A stretch of DNA of 64,000 nt, from contig BCJU01000001.1 of assembly GCA_001600355.1 (NCBI GenBank), forward strand, positions 579,178 through 643,177, read 5' to 3'. Position numbers and translations under genes: made by a program. The notes beneath the pieces were generated by a model, which was given only the letters and a program-made list of their open reading frames with translations, ran no database searches and was not told the DNA's origin. The stretch is from Meira nashicola. Lineage: Eukaryota; Basidiomycota; Exobasidiomycetes; Exobasidiales; Brachybasidiaceae. Below, in pieces: positions 42,182 through 51,373 of this stretch (position 1 is the stretch's first letter; every line of letters starts with the position of its first letter).

Positions 42182-44710
42182 TCATTCCCATCTATGCCAT
42201 TGGTAATATTCTTTGATGTTGTTTAATCTTTCGCATAATTGTTTCGCCTCCCCTTTTCGTACATCGTGCACAGACATCAAGCTTTTCCTCTCACGGGAAC
42301 ATGCTTTGACCAAACGTTTTTGGTCATTCTCATCGACGGTATTATAAGCTTCGCTTTCCTTCTCACGCAGCTCTTTATCTTCCTCGTAGCATTTCAGCTC
42401 GCAACGGTAGCGGACAAAGTTTAAAAGCTTGCTGATTTCGTCTGCATAATTTGTGCCATAAATTACCGCCTTCTCTGGTGAATCAGATGTAGGTAGATTA
42501 TCGTCTTCCGGAAGTTCATCATTTGAGTCACTTTGCAAGGTAAGGGCAGGGATCGTGGACATTTTGCCCATCACAAGCAAAGACCAAGCCCAATGACCTG
42601 TTGGATCTGCAGGAAATTGTTCATTGAATTCGGAAAGGTGCCAATACTCGTTCCCATCTGTATCACGACCCAAAGGACCCGTACGAGGTTTATTGGCATC
42701 GGTGAAAACATGAAGGTCAACACGAATATCAATCAATTCGATCAAATGATCACGTAACTTTTTGTCCAGTATTTCTTTCCATTCTTGTGTTTTAGTCGTT
42801 CTATGCATATCAATGTGCGTCTTTCTTAGTAATTTAATTTCTTCATCTTGTTTCTTTAGTATTTCTCTCTCTTGATCTTTTGCTTCTTTGATCTTTTCGC
42901 GAACTAGTCTTGCACCCTCTTCAACTTCTTGTCGAATTTCTGCACGTTGTAAAACCAATTCAATCATTCCGGATAAGATGGAAATTCGTTGTTCAAAAGG
43001 TGGTAATGGAATCTTTTCTTGCACTGTCTCCTCTGGCTCTACAATAATCACATCATCGTCCTCATCACTGTCTGTCTTGGCCTTCTTCTCTTCCACATTT
43101 TCACTTACAATACTGTTTCTCTTGGATCGATCTCGCAATCCGAGCGCTTTTCGAATTTCTGAACGTGATTGATCGCTTTCTTCCTTTTGTTGAACTGTGC
43201 GCGCAGATCTACGACTCTTTCGCAAAACAGGCTTGTCGTCATGTTCATCATCCAATGCTTCTGCATAATCCATTGCATCGTCTCCTTTCTCTGAATCATC
43301 CTCTTCTTCTGAATCATCTTGTAAATCATTCGTGGTAAAATACTTGACTCTCTCACGTGCAGCAGTATTGGCAGCCCGTCTTGATCTTGTGGCTCGACTG
43401 TTCAGCAAGGTCTCAATAGGAGTGATGCTCTTATCTGCATCAGAAGTGAAAGATACATCAGCCGTGCTAGCCATTTGTTCTGGACGTAATTCAACATCTT
43501 CCAATTCTGGTAAAGTCACTTCTTTGTATTCCAAGATTTCTTTTGCCTTTTGCCAAGCATCCCCACGCGTGAGATCTTTGTCTGCATCTTGCAATGCCTT
43601 TATCAAAGGTCGAAATCTTATATGAGTTGGCTGGGGATTCTGTTTCAGAGTCTTGATTTCCGCTGAATAACATGCTAATCGTACAAGCATCGTATGCAAT
43701 TGCGATTCAGACCAATCATCAAAGCGATCAAGCTTTTGCAAAATTGCCTTTTTAGGCATTTCAATCGCATCGAAGCGCACCAAAGATTCGTAAATCCATA
43801 TACGTTCCATCACGTTTGGTAAAGGTAAGCTCGTCACAATCTTTTCCAGTCTCGGTCTTTCAACTTTTGGTGGCTCTACCAAGGGTGGCAGAATCTTACG
43901 TTTCTTCGCAGGTGGCGTGCGTACATCTGCGGAAGAGCTTGCCTCTTGCCTGTATGCTACACTGCCATCACTTTGCACGGCTCGAGCAAATCCGTTCAAG
44001 ATCGTTGGTTGCTTGACCTTTGGAGACGTTGTCTTCTTTGCACCTTTGGCCTTTACCTCTTTCACCTTTGCTGGAAGAAAATTTTGCTTCTTAACTTCAC
44101 GATCATGCTTTCCAAGAGCATCTTTTGGGTTCCCGTTTTCCTTCATCTTGCACATGTAACACTTACAAGAACCCGTACAACTAGGACAAGCGAAAACGTA
44201 GTCATCTTTCAATACATGTTCATAGCCATCTTTGTGTTCATCCTCTACGCCTCTTGTGATGATATGACCGAAACTTTGCTTATAATGCTTCTCTAAGCTT
44301 CCTTCACAATAACGAATTGGGCAACGACTTCCATTGGCCTTTAAAACCGTACATTGAAGTACATGGTCTTGACACGTGGCTTTATGATGATGACAGAGTG
44401 CTGCATCTTCCTTCTTTTTGTTGTTAGACTTGCTTTCTGATGGTGCTTTGCTTGATCCTATCTGTTTTGAATGTTCAGCAAGAGTGCTACTTTTGACACT
44501 TTTTGAACTTCCTTCACCATTTTTATTTTTCATGAGATTTGTTCCATTCTCGTAAGATATACGAGGAGATTGACGTTTGGAAGGAGAATTGATAGACCTT
44601 CTATAATCACTATCCTCGGATGAAGCCAAATCAATTACTTCTACCGACTTTCCACCATTTTTGACAAAAGATAAAATTGGTTGTTTCATCCTGCCAATCG
44701 CTACTAACAT
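42182..44710 (-). CDS. CDCA7-like zinc-finger (4CXXC-R1) protein with WHIM-type motif
   Basis: A single exon of 842 aa from the ATG at 44710. The N-terminal zinc-finger region (about 103-190) reads CHHHKATC, LQCTVLKANGSRCPIRYC, and FACPSCTGSCKCYMC, the 4CXXC-R1 domain of vertebrate CDCA7/R1. A segment at about 293-340 (LPLPNVMERIWIYESLVRFDAI) resembles a DDT-type helical region. A WHIM/WSD-like motif LGRDTDGNEYWHLSE lies at about 675-690 after long acidic and coiled-coil stretches. CDCA7 partners the remodeller HELLS in maintaining DNA methylation and heterochromatin; fungal members are less studied. Where the animal domain has CGPC, this protein has CEGS, so one Cys is Ser. An ATG at 44872 would extend the frame through a 9-G run and hydrophobic residues, and was rejected. 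Confidence 0.85.
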   Translation of the reverse strand: MLVAIGRMKQPILSFVKNGGKSVEVIDLASSEDSDYRRSINSPSKRQSPRISYENGTNLMKNKNGEGSSKSVKSSTLAEHSKQIGSSKAPSESKSNNKKKEDAALCHHHKATCQDHVLQCTVLKANGSRCPIRYCEGSLEKHYKQSFGHIITRGVEDEHKDGYEHVLKDDYVFACPSCTGSCKCYMCKMKENGNPKDALGKHDREVKKQNFLPAKVKEVKAKGAKKTTSPKVKQPTILNGFARAVQSDGSVAYRQEASSSADVRTPPAKKRKILPPLVEPPKVERPRLEKIVTSLPLPNVMERIWIYESLVRFDAIEMPKKAILQKLDRFDDWSESQLHTMLVRLACYSAEIKTLKQNPQPTHIRFRPLIKALQDADKDLTRGDAWQKAKEILEYKEVTLPELEDVELRPEQMASTADVSFTSDADKSITPIETLLNSRATRSRRAANTAARERVKYFTTNDLQDDSEEEDDSEKGDDAMDYAEALDDEHDDKPVLRKSRRSARTVQQKEESDQSRSEIRKALGLRDRSKRNSIVSENVEEKKAKTDSDEDDDVIIVEPEETVQEKIPLPPFEQRISILSGMIELVLQRAEIRQEVEEGARLVREKIKEAKDQEREILKKQDEEIKLLRKTHIDMHRTTKTQEWKEILDKKLRDHLIELIDIRVDLHVFTDANKPRTGPLGRDTDGNEYWHLSEFNEQFPADPTGHWAWSLLVMGKMSTIPALTLQSDSNDELPEDDNLPTSDSPEKAVIYGTNYADEISKLLNFVRYRCELKCYEEDKELREKESEAYNTVDENDQKRLVKACSRERKSLMSVHDVRKGEAKQLCERLNNIKEYYQWHRWE

Positions 44711-45171
44711 CTCTCCCTTCTTTTTCAACAACCAAGGGGGGGGGTGAATAGCTGAATGCGTATCAAACTTTGTTCGGACTACGCGAGAAAGAAAATAAGC
44801 GGCGTAGAGAAGATCGATGTAAGAGAGCAAAAAGTTCAATTTAAGACTAGAATAATTTGTTCTTTCTCGCATTCGTTTCACTCCTTCAATCTCTTTTACG
44901 CAAAAATCTTCTCAGAAGGCGTTCATTGTGTTACTTTTATGTCTTTTCTTTGCTCTCTCGCGTCGCGCCTGCCTTATTCTCCACACCTTAACAAATCCGA
45001 ACGGTTTGCGGTTCTATTTACGCGTAACGCGTGGACCTCTTCAGGAGCAAGGCTAGTGCGGACAATGTAGACTACATGATTATTTTTCGGGAGGTTATAA
45101 TTTGGTCAATTTGTTAGGAAAATTATCTCTATTCAACATTGACATTAATCGCAATTCTTTAATGAGAACTC
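44711..45171. promoter_or_regulatory. Divergent promoter CDCA7-like / VMA12
   Basis: 461 nt. Two MluI boxes (ACGCGT) sit one base apart at 45020-45025 and 45027-45032. A run of nine Gs lies just upstream of the CDCA7-like ATG (about 44737-44745 on the plus strand, hence a C run in its leader). Confidence 0.55.
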
Positions 45172-46011
45172 ATGCCTCTCTTGATTATCAGTGATGCGGT
45201 GGCAAAACAGCTTCAAAAGCTCGTTCAATCACATCAAGGCTCTTCATTCAACGATCGTCTACAAAGGCTAAAGGACGAATTGAATAATCCGCCCCAGCCA
45301 GACATCAAAGATGCATACTATGAGAAAGGGTCTACCGTGCTATCGCATCAATGTCTGATTGACGTAGCTAGTATATCTCAAGATGGAGATAATGCTGCTT
45401 CACTAAGTAATCTACTGAGAGGAGCAAAAGTGGCCATACCCATTAAGCCCAAACCAGAAAGGGTGAGTAGACTGACTGCATTTACTGAGGTTATGTTGAC
45501 TTTCTCATGATTGACACTTCCCTTTCCCCTTTTTTTTCAAAGTCCCCTGCACTAGTAGAAGCATTGCGGAAGATTGAACTAGCACAAGAAGAGAAAGAAT
45601 ATGCTGCTATGATGCCTTCTCATTCGGATAATTCACTTCCTTTCCTTGACACATTTAGAAATGGTGGTGGCGGTAAATCCGGCTATGGTAAAGACAATTC
45701 TAAAGACGAGGAAGAATGGGCAGAGGTACGTCAACAAATCAGTGCAATTATCAATGTCTTGGTCAGTATGGCTGCTGTGGCTATCGCTGTTTGGTGGGCA
45801 GGTGGAACGGCAGATCCCATTTGGGTGAGTACAGAACTTGGATGGTATTCATTTAAATAGCAAGATTACTGACAAAAAGGAATCTTTTCTCCAGAAAACT
45901 CTCGTTGCAATGCCACTTTGCTTCCTTGTTGCTATTGCAGAGACAGTTTTATATTGGAGTTATTGGGAAAATCTCAAAAAGAAGAAGGAGAGACTGCGGA
46001 AAAGGAAATGA
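45172..46011 (+). CDS. VMA12: V-ATPase assembly factor VMA12 (TMEM199)
   Basis: Three exons, 45172-45462, 45543-45824 and 45895-46011, encode 229 aa. Introns are 80 and 70 nt (GTGAGT..AAAG and GTGAGT..CCAG), both phase 0. The N-terminal cytosolic part is helical. Two C-terminal membrane helices follow (about 163-186 ISAIINVLVSMAAVAIAVWWAG; 193-215 LVAMPLCFLVAIAETVLYWSYW), then a very basic end KKKKERLRKRK. This is the Vma12/TMEM199 layout. The protein stays in the ER and, with Vma22, stabilises Vph1 during assembly of the V-ATPase membrane sector. The last exon is only 117 nt. Confidence 0.9.
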
Positions 46012-46147
46012 CCTCAACGTGTACAATATAAACATTTTGTTAGCTTGTAATATAATTCGGATAATATACAGAAAAGAATAAAGAAAGAAGAGAGTGCGAG
46101 AAGGTTACAGTCCGATCATCTTTGATTCTCCGAAAGAAAAGAAAGAT

Positions 46148-46825
46148 TTAGGTATCGTCCATCATAATTTGAATAAATTCTTGTTCGTTGATCTCTCCGT
46201 CTTGATCTAAGTCAAATTCATCAATCATGGCCTGTAGCTCTTCTTCGTCAAGGCCTTCTCCCAGCTCCTTGGCAACTCGTTTTAGATTCTTGATTGAAAT
46301 CTTTCCCTTTCCATCATCGTCGAATAGGCTGAATGCCCTTCGAATTTCTTCCATAGGATCTCGTAGGGAGATTCGATGGGACACTGAGAAGAAAGAGAGA
46401 AGACTGTTAGAACTTACAGCTTTGAGGTAATTACTCATCAACAAACTAGACTACTCACTAACACGAAGAAAATCTTCCCATTCCATTACACCTTCGCCCT
46501 TATGGTCGTTATCCCGTATAATTTTCAACACTTCGGCTTTTTTAAGATCGAAACCTAGGGCACGCATAGCCACTTTCAATTCATGATAATCAATAGCTCC
46601 ATCTTTATCTGTATCAAAGAGCTCAAAAGCTTCTTTGATCTCTTGTCTTTGTTCATCTGTCAAATCGTTCGTTATTCCTCCGGCATTATGTCCATGTGCG
46701 TTTCCATTACTCAACACTCCTGTTGATGGTTGACCAGATGTTCCACCTAAACGAGGTGTACCAGATGAAATTCCACCAGGACGACGTCTATTCTTATTCG
46801 CTGAAGGGGTTTGATAGAGCGACAT
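46148..46825 (-). CDS. CDC31: Centrin (Cdc31 type)
   Basis: Two exons on the minus strand, 46825-46459 and 46383-46148, encode 200 aa. The 75-nt intron (GTGAGT..CTCAG) joins in phase 1 to give [18 protein letters not shown], matching the centrin mid-region. Four EF-hands follow a 50-residue Gly/Ser/Asn N-terminus: [12 protein letters not shown], the degenerate [24 protein letters not shown] and [22 protein letters not shown] and the short acidic C-terminus are typical. Centrin acts in spindle-pole-body duplication and in nucleotide-excision repair and mRNA-export complexes. Hands 1 and 4 look best for Ca2+. The N-terminal extension is longer than in yeast Cdc31 (161 aa). Confidence 0.95.
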
Positions 46826-47069
46826 TATGTGTTACTGTGAAGAATGGGATACAGATGAAGGAAGATCGACTAGAAGAGGCTCTCGAAAAAAAGTGTTGTT
46901 CATTACGCGACGCGCCCATAACGCAGCACGGGCATTGTAACACATAAACTACTGCACCTAGGCAATTGAACTAGTGTAAGAATAAGCTCAAAAGATTCTA
47001 GAAGAGTGCATGCAGAAAAGGTCAATCCAATCTCATCATACAGACTGACCTTCATCACATTTATCCAAG
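46826..47069. promoter_or_regulatory. Short divergent promoter centrin / tubulin cofactor B
   Basis: Only 244 nt separate the two start codons. A patch TTACGCGACGCGCCCATAAC at about 46904-46923 is GC-rich in an AT-rich setting and similar to GCGC motifs in other divergent promoters here. Both products act on microtubule or spindle functions, so co-regulation is possible. Confidence 0.45.
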
Positions 47070-47804
47070 ATGTCTAATTCAACAGTCTTGGTGATAATTC
47101 ATGCACCTACTGTACCAATCGTTTCAGAAAGGCGATTGCCAGCAGATACCGCTTTACTTGCGATCAAAGGACGATTAGAACTTTTATGCGGTGTTCCACC
47201 AGATGCACAAAAGCTTTCCGTTTGGAGTTCGCGAACCGATGATAAGGACAGTAGACCTTCATTGATAGTACACTTGGACGGAAGTCATAATTCAAAGACT
47301 TTGGAAGAATTAGGTGTAAAAGATGGAATGGGAATCTTATTGGAAGATCAACGAAGTACATCAGAGAGGGATCAATTTGGAGCGGAAGAAGAGGAAAAGG
47401 TGCAAAAGTACGAAATGGACGATGAAACATATGCACAAAGATCGGACACTGTTTTAGCATACAAACAAAGGATGAAGATGGGCCGTTTTGGTGATACAAA
47501 ATCTGTTTCTTCTTCTGATGCAGGTCAAGTGCCTGATCAATACAAAGTAAATGCTCGATGTGAGGTAGAAGGCAGCAGAAGAGGGACGATTCGATATGTT
47601 GGTGAGACAGAATTTGCAAACGGATTTTGGATAGGCGTGGAGTACGATGAGCCTGTAGGAAAGAATGACGGAAGTGTGGCAGGAAAGAGATACTTTACAT
47701 GCACACCTAAATTTGGTGGATTTGTTAAACCTGAAAAGGTGAATGTCGGCGATTTTCCCGTTCGATCGATCGAAGATGAATTGGACGATGACGAGGAGAT
47801 GTAG
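47070..47804 (+). CDS. ALF1: Tubulin-folding cofactor B (Alf1/TBCB)
   Basis: A single exon of 244 aa. It starts with a ubiquitin-like domain (about 4-92), followed by a helical linker (about 105-140). A CAP-Gly domain covers about 160-228, with WIGVEYDEPVGKNDGS (GKNDGS at 197-202) and the KFGGFVKPEKV end. The acidic C-terminus is EDELDDDEEM. This matches the TBCB family in order and length. The protein captures alpha-tubulin after the chaperonin and, with cofactor E, controls alpha-tubulin folding and heterodimer dissociation in the cytosol. Confidence 0.95.
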   Translation: MSNSTVLVIIHAPTVPIVSERRLPADTALLAIKGRLELLCGVPPDAQKLSVWSSRTDDKDSRPSLIVHLDGSHNSKTLEELGVKDGMGILLEDQRSTSERDQFGAEEEEKVQKYEMDDETYAQRSDTVLAYKQRMKMGRFGDTKSVSSSDAGQVPDQYKVNARCEVEGSRRGTIRYVGETEFANGFWIGVEYDEPVGKNDGSVAGKRYFTCTPKFGGFVKPEKVNVGDFPVRSIEDELDDDEEM

Positions 47805-48326
47805 ATTTATACGATCAATAATGATACCCTTTTTCTCTCCAATGCTACCAACATTCCTTTGACAACTGTTGACGCTACAATAGGAGTACAGTCAAAAAAA
47901 GATAGTTTTCAATAGGGTGCGGGAAGGTAGGTCTTTCCAAATAACGGAAAGGAGACCTCAAAAGCTTGCACCCCCCCTGCCTTTCTTTTCCAACAATTCG
48001 CGTGTTAGGCAGTACGCGTGTCGATAAATTTATTGAAGTAGATCTAATTCTTGCGCAGCGCGGCGCATACATTAGTGTGCGCCATTGTTCACGCCTTCTC
48101 GCGTACGGATTAAAACAGGTCTCGCGATTAACACATCTTCATCATCCGAACGACATCAGCAACTAAATCGTGACAATCTTGTCAGCTGCTACATGGAATA
48201 AGCAGGAAGGAGCGGATACTAGCACGTACGTACTGATAATTCTACTCCTCCAACGATAATCGATCTTCTTTCATCGTATTCTAATAGCGAAAGGCATGTC
48301 GGTCTACAAGTAAAGATCTTTTAGAC
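47805..48326. other. Intergenic region tubulin cofactor B / SET2
   Basis: 522 nt, both genes on the plus strand. ACGCGT lies at 48014-48019 and TTGCGCAGCGCGGCGCAT at 48051-48068, about 260 nt before the SET2 start. A C run (about 47971-47977) is present. No gene is seen. Confidence 0.45.
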
Positions 48327-51149
48327 ATGAAAGACGATTTTGATGTGGCGGTGGGACGGGAGAATGTAGAGGACATCAAAGCAGACATACATGCTGCAAA
48401 GATGGAATCTAAAGCAGCAGATTTGGAGGATACAATTAAAGTATCCCTCCTTCCAGACAGCCCTCCTCCCGTACCCAGATCACCATCTCTCAAAGATGAA
48501 GAGCAAGACGATATCGACATGATCGAAAGAGATCAAAAGCGCTCAGGATCGTCCAGACTAGAATCACCTGATGAGATTCGATCTTCCTCTAGGAGAAGGA
48601 AGGGAGCAGTTAGACTCTCACCCGTTGGTCCAACACAAACAATCGAACATTTACCAATAGCCAAGAATGAAGCACTCAGCACGTTCGAAGAAATGAAAGA
48701 TAATTGGTATCAGAATCACAAAGTCGGTCGTAGCAGAGGATACGAGAAGGAAGCGATGGTTTGTGAATGTCACTATAGACATGGCGTTGATGATCCAATG
48801 ATGGCGTGTGGAGAAGATGCAGGATGTATAAATCGTCTTACGCAAGTAGAATGTCGAGCATCCGATTGCAATTGTGGTGATTACTGTCAAAATCGTCGAT
48901 TTCAGAATCATGAGTACGTTGACGTGGAGATTGTGCAGACCGAAAAGAAAGGTTTTGGTCTTCGAGCGTCTAAGGCAGTACCGACTGATCGACTGATTTA
49001 TGAGTATATTGGTGAAGTGGTGGAGCAATCCGAGTTCATGAGACGAATGCAACAGTACAAGGACGAAGGGATACGACATTATTACTTCATGATGCTTCAA
49101 CGTGAAGAATTTCTTGATGCAACTAAAAAAGGTGGCATTGCTCGATTCATCAATCATAGCTGTAATCCAAATTGTTACGTGTCCAAATGGCATGTCGGCA
49201 AGCATATGAGGATGGGAATTTTCAGCAAGCGTGATATTATTCCTGGCGAAGAATTAACATTCAATTACAATGTAGACAGATATGGAAACGAAGCACAAGC
49301 TTGTTATTGCGGAGAACCGAATTGCGTCGGAGCAATTGGTGGAAAGACGCAAACAGATATAGGTGGAATGGATGAGCTATTCATTGATGCTTTGGGCATT
49401 ACAGAAGAAGTGAATCGATTAGAGGCTCGTGGAACGCGCAAAAAGAAAAGCAGACATCTCGACGAAGATTTTAATCCTACGCTTCGACCGATGGAAGAAG
49501 ATGAAGTGGCAAAGATGATCACTGCTATTCGACAAGCCGCTTCTAATCGTACAATTTTGCAAAAGCTCATCACTCGTATACACATGACTAGTGATACGGA
49601 CGTGCAACGGAATCTCGTTCAATTACATGGTTTTGTTCTTATGGCTGGGATCTTAGACGAATGGAAAGATGACAAAGAGATCGTGTTGCTCGTCATGGGT
49701 AGTTTGGCAAGATGGCCATTAATAGCTCGCAACAAAGTTGTCGACTCAGGTGTTGATAAGTTGGTCAAAGAATTCTCTGAAGTGGAAGATACAGAGTTGA
49801 GCAGTCTTGCAAAAGATCTTCTCAACGCTTGGGATGCTTTGGAGATGAGCTATCGTATCGCACGAAAGGAAAATGACAAGAGCAGTGAGCGACACACCCT
49901 TTCATTCGCTCAAAGAAAAGCTGATGATTTGGACGATGTTGCTCCTCGTGTCACTCTAGCAGAGGCTCGAGCTCCGAATACTATCTCTCGACGTTTGGAG
50001 AATGTTGCACCCAAACCGCTGATCCACCCTGGAGCTGAAGAAGAATCGCGTCATTCTGGCTATCGTGATAATCGACGTGGAAATGATAATTGGCAGCGAG
50101 ATAGAAGAAACCGATTCGATAGCAGACCACGCCATCAAACATCTTCGTACGAGAGATACGTTGATGAATCATTCAATGGGGGTACGCCTGCCAGAGTAAA
50201 ATTTTATGATAATTCACAACGACAATCGCCTGCCGTTACCCCTGTTGGAACATCAAAGGTACAGCCACCTTCGATCGAAGAAATCATTCGAAAAGCGTAC
50301 GAATCTGAAGCAGCTCAAAGGAAAAAAGCAGAAGAAGCTGCAGCTGCTGCAAGTGCTGAAGCGGCTATGAGAAGAACTGAATCGTCTGAAAAGAGACCGT
50401 CTCTTGCAGGTATGAAGCGTCGTTCTACCACGAAATTATCGTCTGATAAGCGTAGACGTACGAATGAGCCTTTTAGCAATCAAGAGGGAGAAAAGGAGAG
50501 CGCCTTGGATGTAGCAGAAAAAAGAATGAAGAAGCTACTTGGCGAGATTGTTGTGCGATGTATGTCACTTTACAAAGACGATTTGGATCGTGATGCATTC
50601 AAGAAGCACGCAAAAGATCTAACAAACGTCTTGTGCGAAAAAGAAAAGCGTAACCCAAAGGTGTGGCCTCCAGCAGTCAGCGAGAAGGGTGAATTGAAAG
50701 TGAAATTTTTGCCAGATGGATTCTCTTTGGAAAAGAAGGGAAAGATTAAATCATTCGCAAATGACTATATACGTAAATTGATCGCTCATAAAGCGCGCAA
50801 ACAATCTACAACAAACGCTGGTCCAAGTGATACTCCTGCATCTACTTCTCATTCAATCGAAACTCCACAAGAGAATGTTGGCAGAGCAGAAGTAGGCGTA
50901 AAATTCGGCAAAAGAACGACAGATTTCGAAGAGGATGAAGTTGATTTTGGCGATTCTCCAAATTCGAGCATGCTCAACATTCACGATAGTCCCGCTTCAG
51001 GTTCGCGTACAGGAACGGAGATGTTGAGTGTGAATGGTGTTCATGGCTTAGACTCTGCTGCATCTACAACAACAAATACGTCCACCGATCAAGCTGCACC
51101 CAATACGCCACTCGATATCAATCTAACCACCTCTTTTGTTCCAAAGTAA
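48327..51149 (+). CDS. SET2: SET2 histone H3 lysine-36 methyltransferase
   Basis: A single exon of 940 aa. Domains in order are AWS (about 143-193, CECHYRHGVDDPMMACG..CINR..CxCGDYCQNRRFQ), SET (about 193-318, with GFGLRASKAV, YYFMML and the catalytic RFINHSCNPNC at about 271-281) and post-SET (ACYCGEPNCVG at about 324-335). A helical region follows (about 390-510). A long charged stretch comes next, then an SRI-like bundle (about 727-825, KLLGEIVVRCMSLYKDDLDRD..FANDYIRKLIAHK) that in the family binds the phosphorylated RNA polymerase II tail. No WW domain is obvious. SET2 methylates H3K36 in transcribed genes and suppresses cryptic transcription. Catalytic and zinc residues look intact. Confidence 0.95.
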   Translation: MKDDFDVAVGRENVEDIKADIHAAKMESKAADLEDTIKVSLLPDSPPPVPRSPSLKDEEQDDIDMIERDQKRSGSSRLESPDEIRSSSRRRKGAVRLSPVGPTQTIEHLPIAKNEALSTFEEMKDNWYQNHKVGRSRGYEKEAMVCECHYRHGVDDPMMACGEDAGCINRLTQVECRASDCNCGDYCQNRRFQNHEYVDVEIVQTEKKGFGLRASKAVPTDRLIYEYIGEVVEQSEFMRRMQQYKDEGIRHYYFMMLQREEFLDATKKGGIARFINHSCNPNCYVSKWHVGKHMRMGIFSKRDIIPGEELTFNYNVDRYGNEAQACYCGEPNCVGAIGGKTQTDIGGMDELFIDALGITEEVNRLEARGTRKKKSRHLDEDFNPTLRPMEEDEVAKMITAIRQAASNRTILQKLITRIHMTSDTDVQRNLVQLHGFVLMAGILDEWKDDKEIVLLVMGSLARWPLIARNKVVDSGVDKLVKEFSEVEDTELSSLAKDLLNAWDALEMSYRIARKENDKSSERHTLSFAQRKADDLDDVAPRVTLAEARAPNTISRRLENVAPKPLIHPGAEEESRHSGYRDNRRGNDNWQRDRRNRFDSRPRHQTSSYERYVDESFNGGTPARVKFYDNSQRQSPAVTPVGTSKVQPPSIEEIIRKAYESEAAQRKKAEEAAAAASAEAAMRRTESSEKRPSLAGMKRRSTTKLSSDKRRRTNEPFSNQEGEKESALDVAEKRMKKLLGEIVVRCMSLYKDDLDRDAFKKHAKDLTNVLCEKEKRNPKVWPPAVSEKGELKVKFLPDGFSLEKKGKIKSFANDYIRKLIAHKARKQSTTNAGPSDTPASTSHSIETPQENVGRAEVGVKFGKRTTDFEEDEVDFGDSPNSSMLNIHDSPASGSRTGTEMLSVNGVHGLDSAASTTTNTSTDQAAPNTPLDINLTTSFVPK

Positions 51150-51373
51150 TTCTTATTTTCATGAAATCAAGCACAAGTTGTTGTTTTGTCTTTCACTCAT
51201 CGTCGTCAAAAATAAAAACTAAAATGTAAAATAGTGTACTCTTTGGACTGTGTTTTTACCACTAATGCAATCTTGTCGCCACTCTTCTTTCACGCATTGA
51301 TAGAGTCAAAAAAGATAATGTTTTTTTCCTGTGATTATAATACAATTGAACAAAATGTTTCGAGTACGATTTT

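Noticed and set aside
44711..44872. Upstream ATG at 44872 extending the CDCA7-like protein
   Set aside because: Would add hydrophobic, Cys-free residues read through a 9-G run with no resemblance to the family; the ATG at 44710 gives a normal nuclear-protein start.
46904..46923. Strict member of the GCGCTGCGC promoter motif
   Set aside because: ACGCGACGCG is GC-rich but lacks the TGCGC core, so it is listed only as related.
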